Positions 32,165 through 32,547 of a stretch of 32,547 nucleotides of DNA are shown here, piece after piece. The position numbers and the translations under genes were made by a program. The DNA comes from JANWXD01 sp037446115 (GTDB lineage: Bacteria > Acidobacteriota > Terriglobia > Bryobacterales > Bryobacteraceae), in contig JBBIJF010000039.1 of assembly GCA_037446115.1 (NCBI GenBank), positions 1-32,547 of the forward strand, given 5' to 3'. How positions within the stretch are numbered: the first letter of the stretch is position 1; each line of letters begins with the position of its first letter. The notes beneath the pieces are model-generated. The model made no database searches and was not told the DNA's origin. It saw only the letters and a list, made by a program, of their open reading frames with translations.

Positions 32165-32278
32165 CTAGATGTCCAGCGGAGTCTCGGTGTCGATCTTGAG
32201 CAGATCGAGAATGGGCCGGTCGATGACCAGCGCCAGGCTGTTCCCGTGCCTGGTCAGCTTTTTCTGCGTGGCGCTCCG
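32165..32278 (-). pseudogene. Truncated AbrB/MazE-type antitoxin
   Basis: Between in-frame stops the minus strand reads ATQKKLTRHGNSLALVID and then RPILDLLKIDTETPLDI, the DNA-binding swapped-hairpin of AbrB/MazE-like antitoxins (family pattern KKLTRHGNSLALVI followed by the second strand). There is no start codon in frame: a TGA lies three codons before it, and a TAG cuts it right after PLDI, where the family continues with a further strand. No toxin partner is visible. Both ends missing: a relic. Confidence 0.6.
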
Positions 32279-32317
32279 TCACTCCGATGGCACCACCATG
32301 TAGTAACGGACCATCCC

Positions 32318-32514
32318 GTGTCAACCGGGCGAGTTTGCGAGTTCGAAGTCTCCTACCGCCCTACGCTCTCAACCGGCCTGTCAACAAACGCGGACCTCTC
32401 AACAGAGAAAACGGAGAGTTTGAAGGGTTGAGAGAGGCCCACGAACTGAACCATCATGGTTCAGCGCGCACCCCGGCCGGGGGCGTTTCCAACCGGAGAA
32501 CCGCGCGGAAACGC
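32318..32514. repeat. Cluster of direct and inverted repeats at the right end
   Basis: TCAAC pentamers in similar contexts occur at 32321, 32369, 32381 and 32399 (CTCTCAAC at 32366-32373 and 32396-32403), with the inverse GTTGAGAG at 32427-32434. A perfect 19-bp palindrome CTGAACCATCATGGTTCAG lies at 32446-32464. GCGTTTCC (32483-32490) pairs with GGAAACGC (32507-32514). No open frame there looks like a gene. Confidence 0.7.
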
Positions 32515-32547
32515 AAATGCTGGCGAATGTTTGGGATAACGGGCGAC

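Noticed and set aside
32153..32431. Plus-strand open frame of 92 codons at the right end
   Set aside because: It is antisense to the AbrB/MazE-like fragment and has no family motif; its C-terminal half only translates the TCAAC repeats.

Overview
The window is GC-rich bacterial chromosome. Gene content and protein style (paired M16 peptidases, GH127 enzyme, LigD/Ku end joining, secreted propeller-like protein, three-paralogue microcompartment shell genes) suggest an Acidobacteriota member, most likely of the Solibacter/Bryobacter type. That placement is inference from gene content; no rRNA or other phylogenetic marker was compared. Most of the window is ordinary chromosome with confident housekeeping genes. 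The accessory signals are the microcompartment cassette (3.4-5.4 kb), a small ACP/adenylation/reductase/deacetylase/acetyltransferase cluster (21.4-26.1 kb) and a decayed right end (31-32.5 kb).

Layout. 1-2400 (minus): start of the division/cell-wall cluster, mraZ-rsmH-ftsL-PBP, with a well-formed mraZ promoter and four 10-bp-phased MraZ-box-like repeats over the TTG start. 2480-3310 (minus): zinc-ribbon rhomboid protease. 3397-5381 (plus): class II aldolase, one BMC-H and three BMC-P shell genes, a very small bacterial microcompartment operon. 5451-11685 (minus): M16 peptidase with an inactive-type, C-terminally extended partner, then ligD. 11756-12610 (plus): ku, divergent from ligD across a 70-bp spacer holding two overlapping palindromes. 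12712-13665 (minus): secreted hypothetical protein. 13666-14380: about 0.7 kb without a convincing gene. 14381-18027 (plus): dprA-topA. 18109-19083 (minus): exported metallo-beta-lactamase-fold hydrolase, divergent from ispG-yjbQ-like-DUF2203 (19160-21401, plus). 21461-26083 (plus): ACP, AMP ligase, SDR (the first three overlapping or nearly so), NodB deacetylase and GNAT-like protein. 26304-28373 (plus): Tat-exported GH127 enzyme. 28435-29955 (minus): YifB/ComM ATPase. 30169-30977 (plus): ArsR regulator and DoxX protein. 31344-32547: recombinase remnant, DinB-like protein, truncated AbrB/MazE-type antitoxin and a cluster of inverted repeats.

How the genes work together. The aldolase probably cleaves a deoxysugar phosphate (fuculose- or rhamnulose-phosphate type) to an aldehyde inside a shell built from the four adjacent shell proteins. 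Its C-terminal amphipathic helix looks like an encapsulation tag. The usual aldehyde dehydrogenase and cofactor-recycling enzymes are absent here, so the cassette must rely on genes elsewhere or be a satellite locus. LigD and Ku form a complete non-homologous end-joining pair. The ACP cluster resembles parts of surface-polysaccharide loci but has no glycosyltransferase or exosortase in the window.
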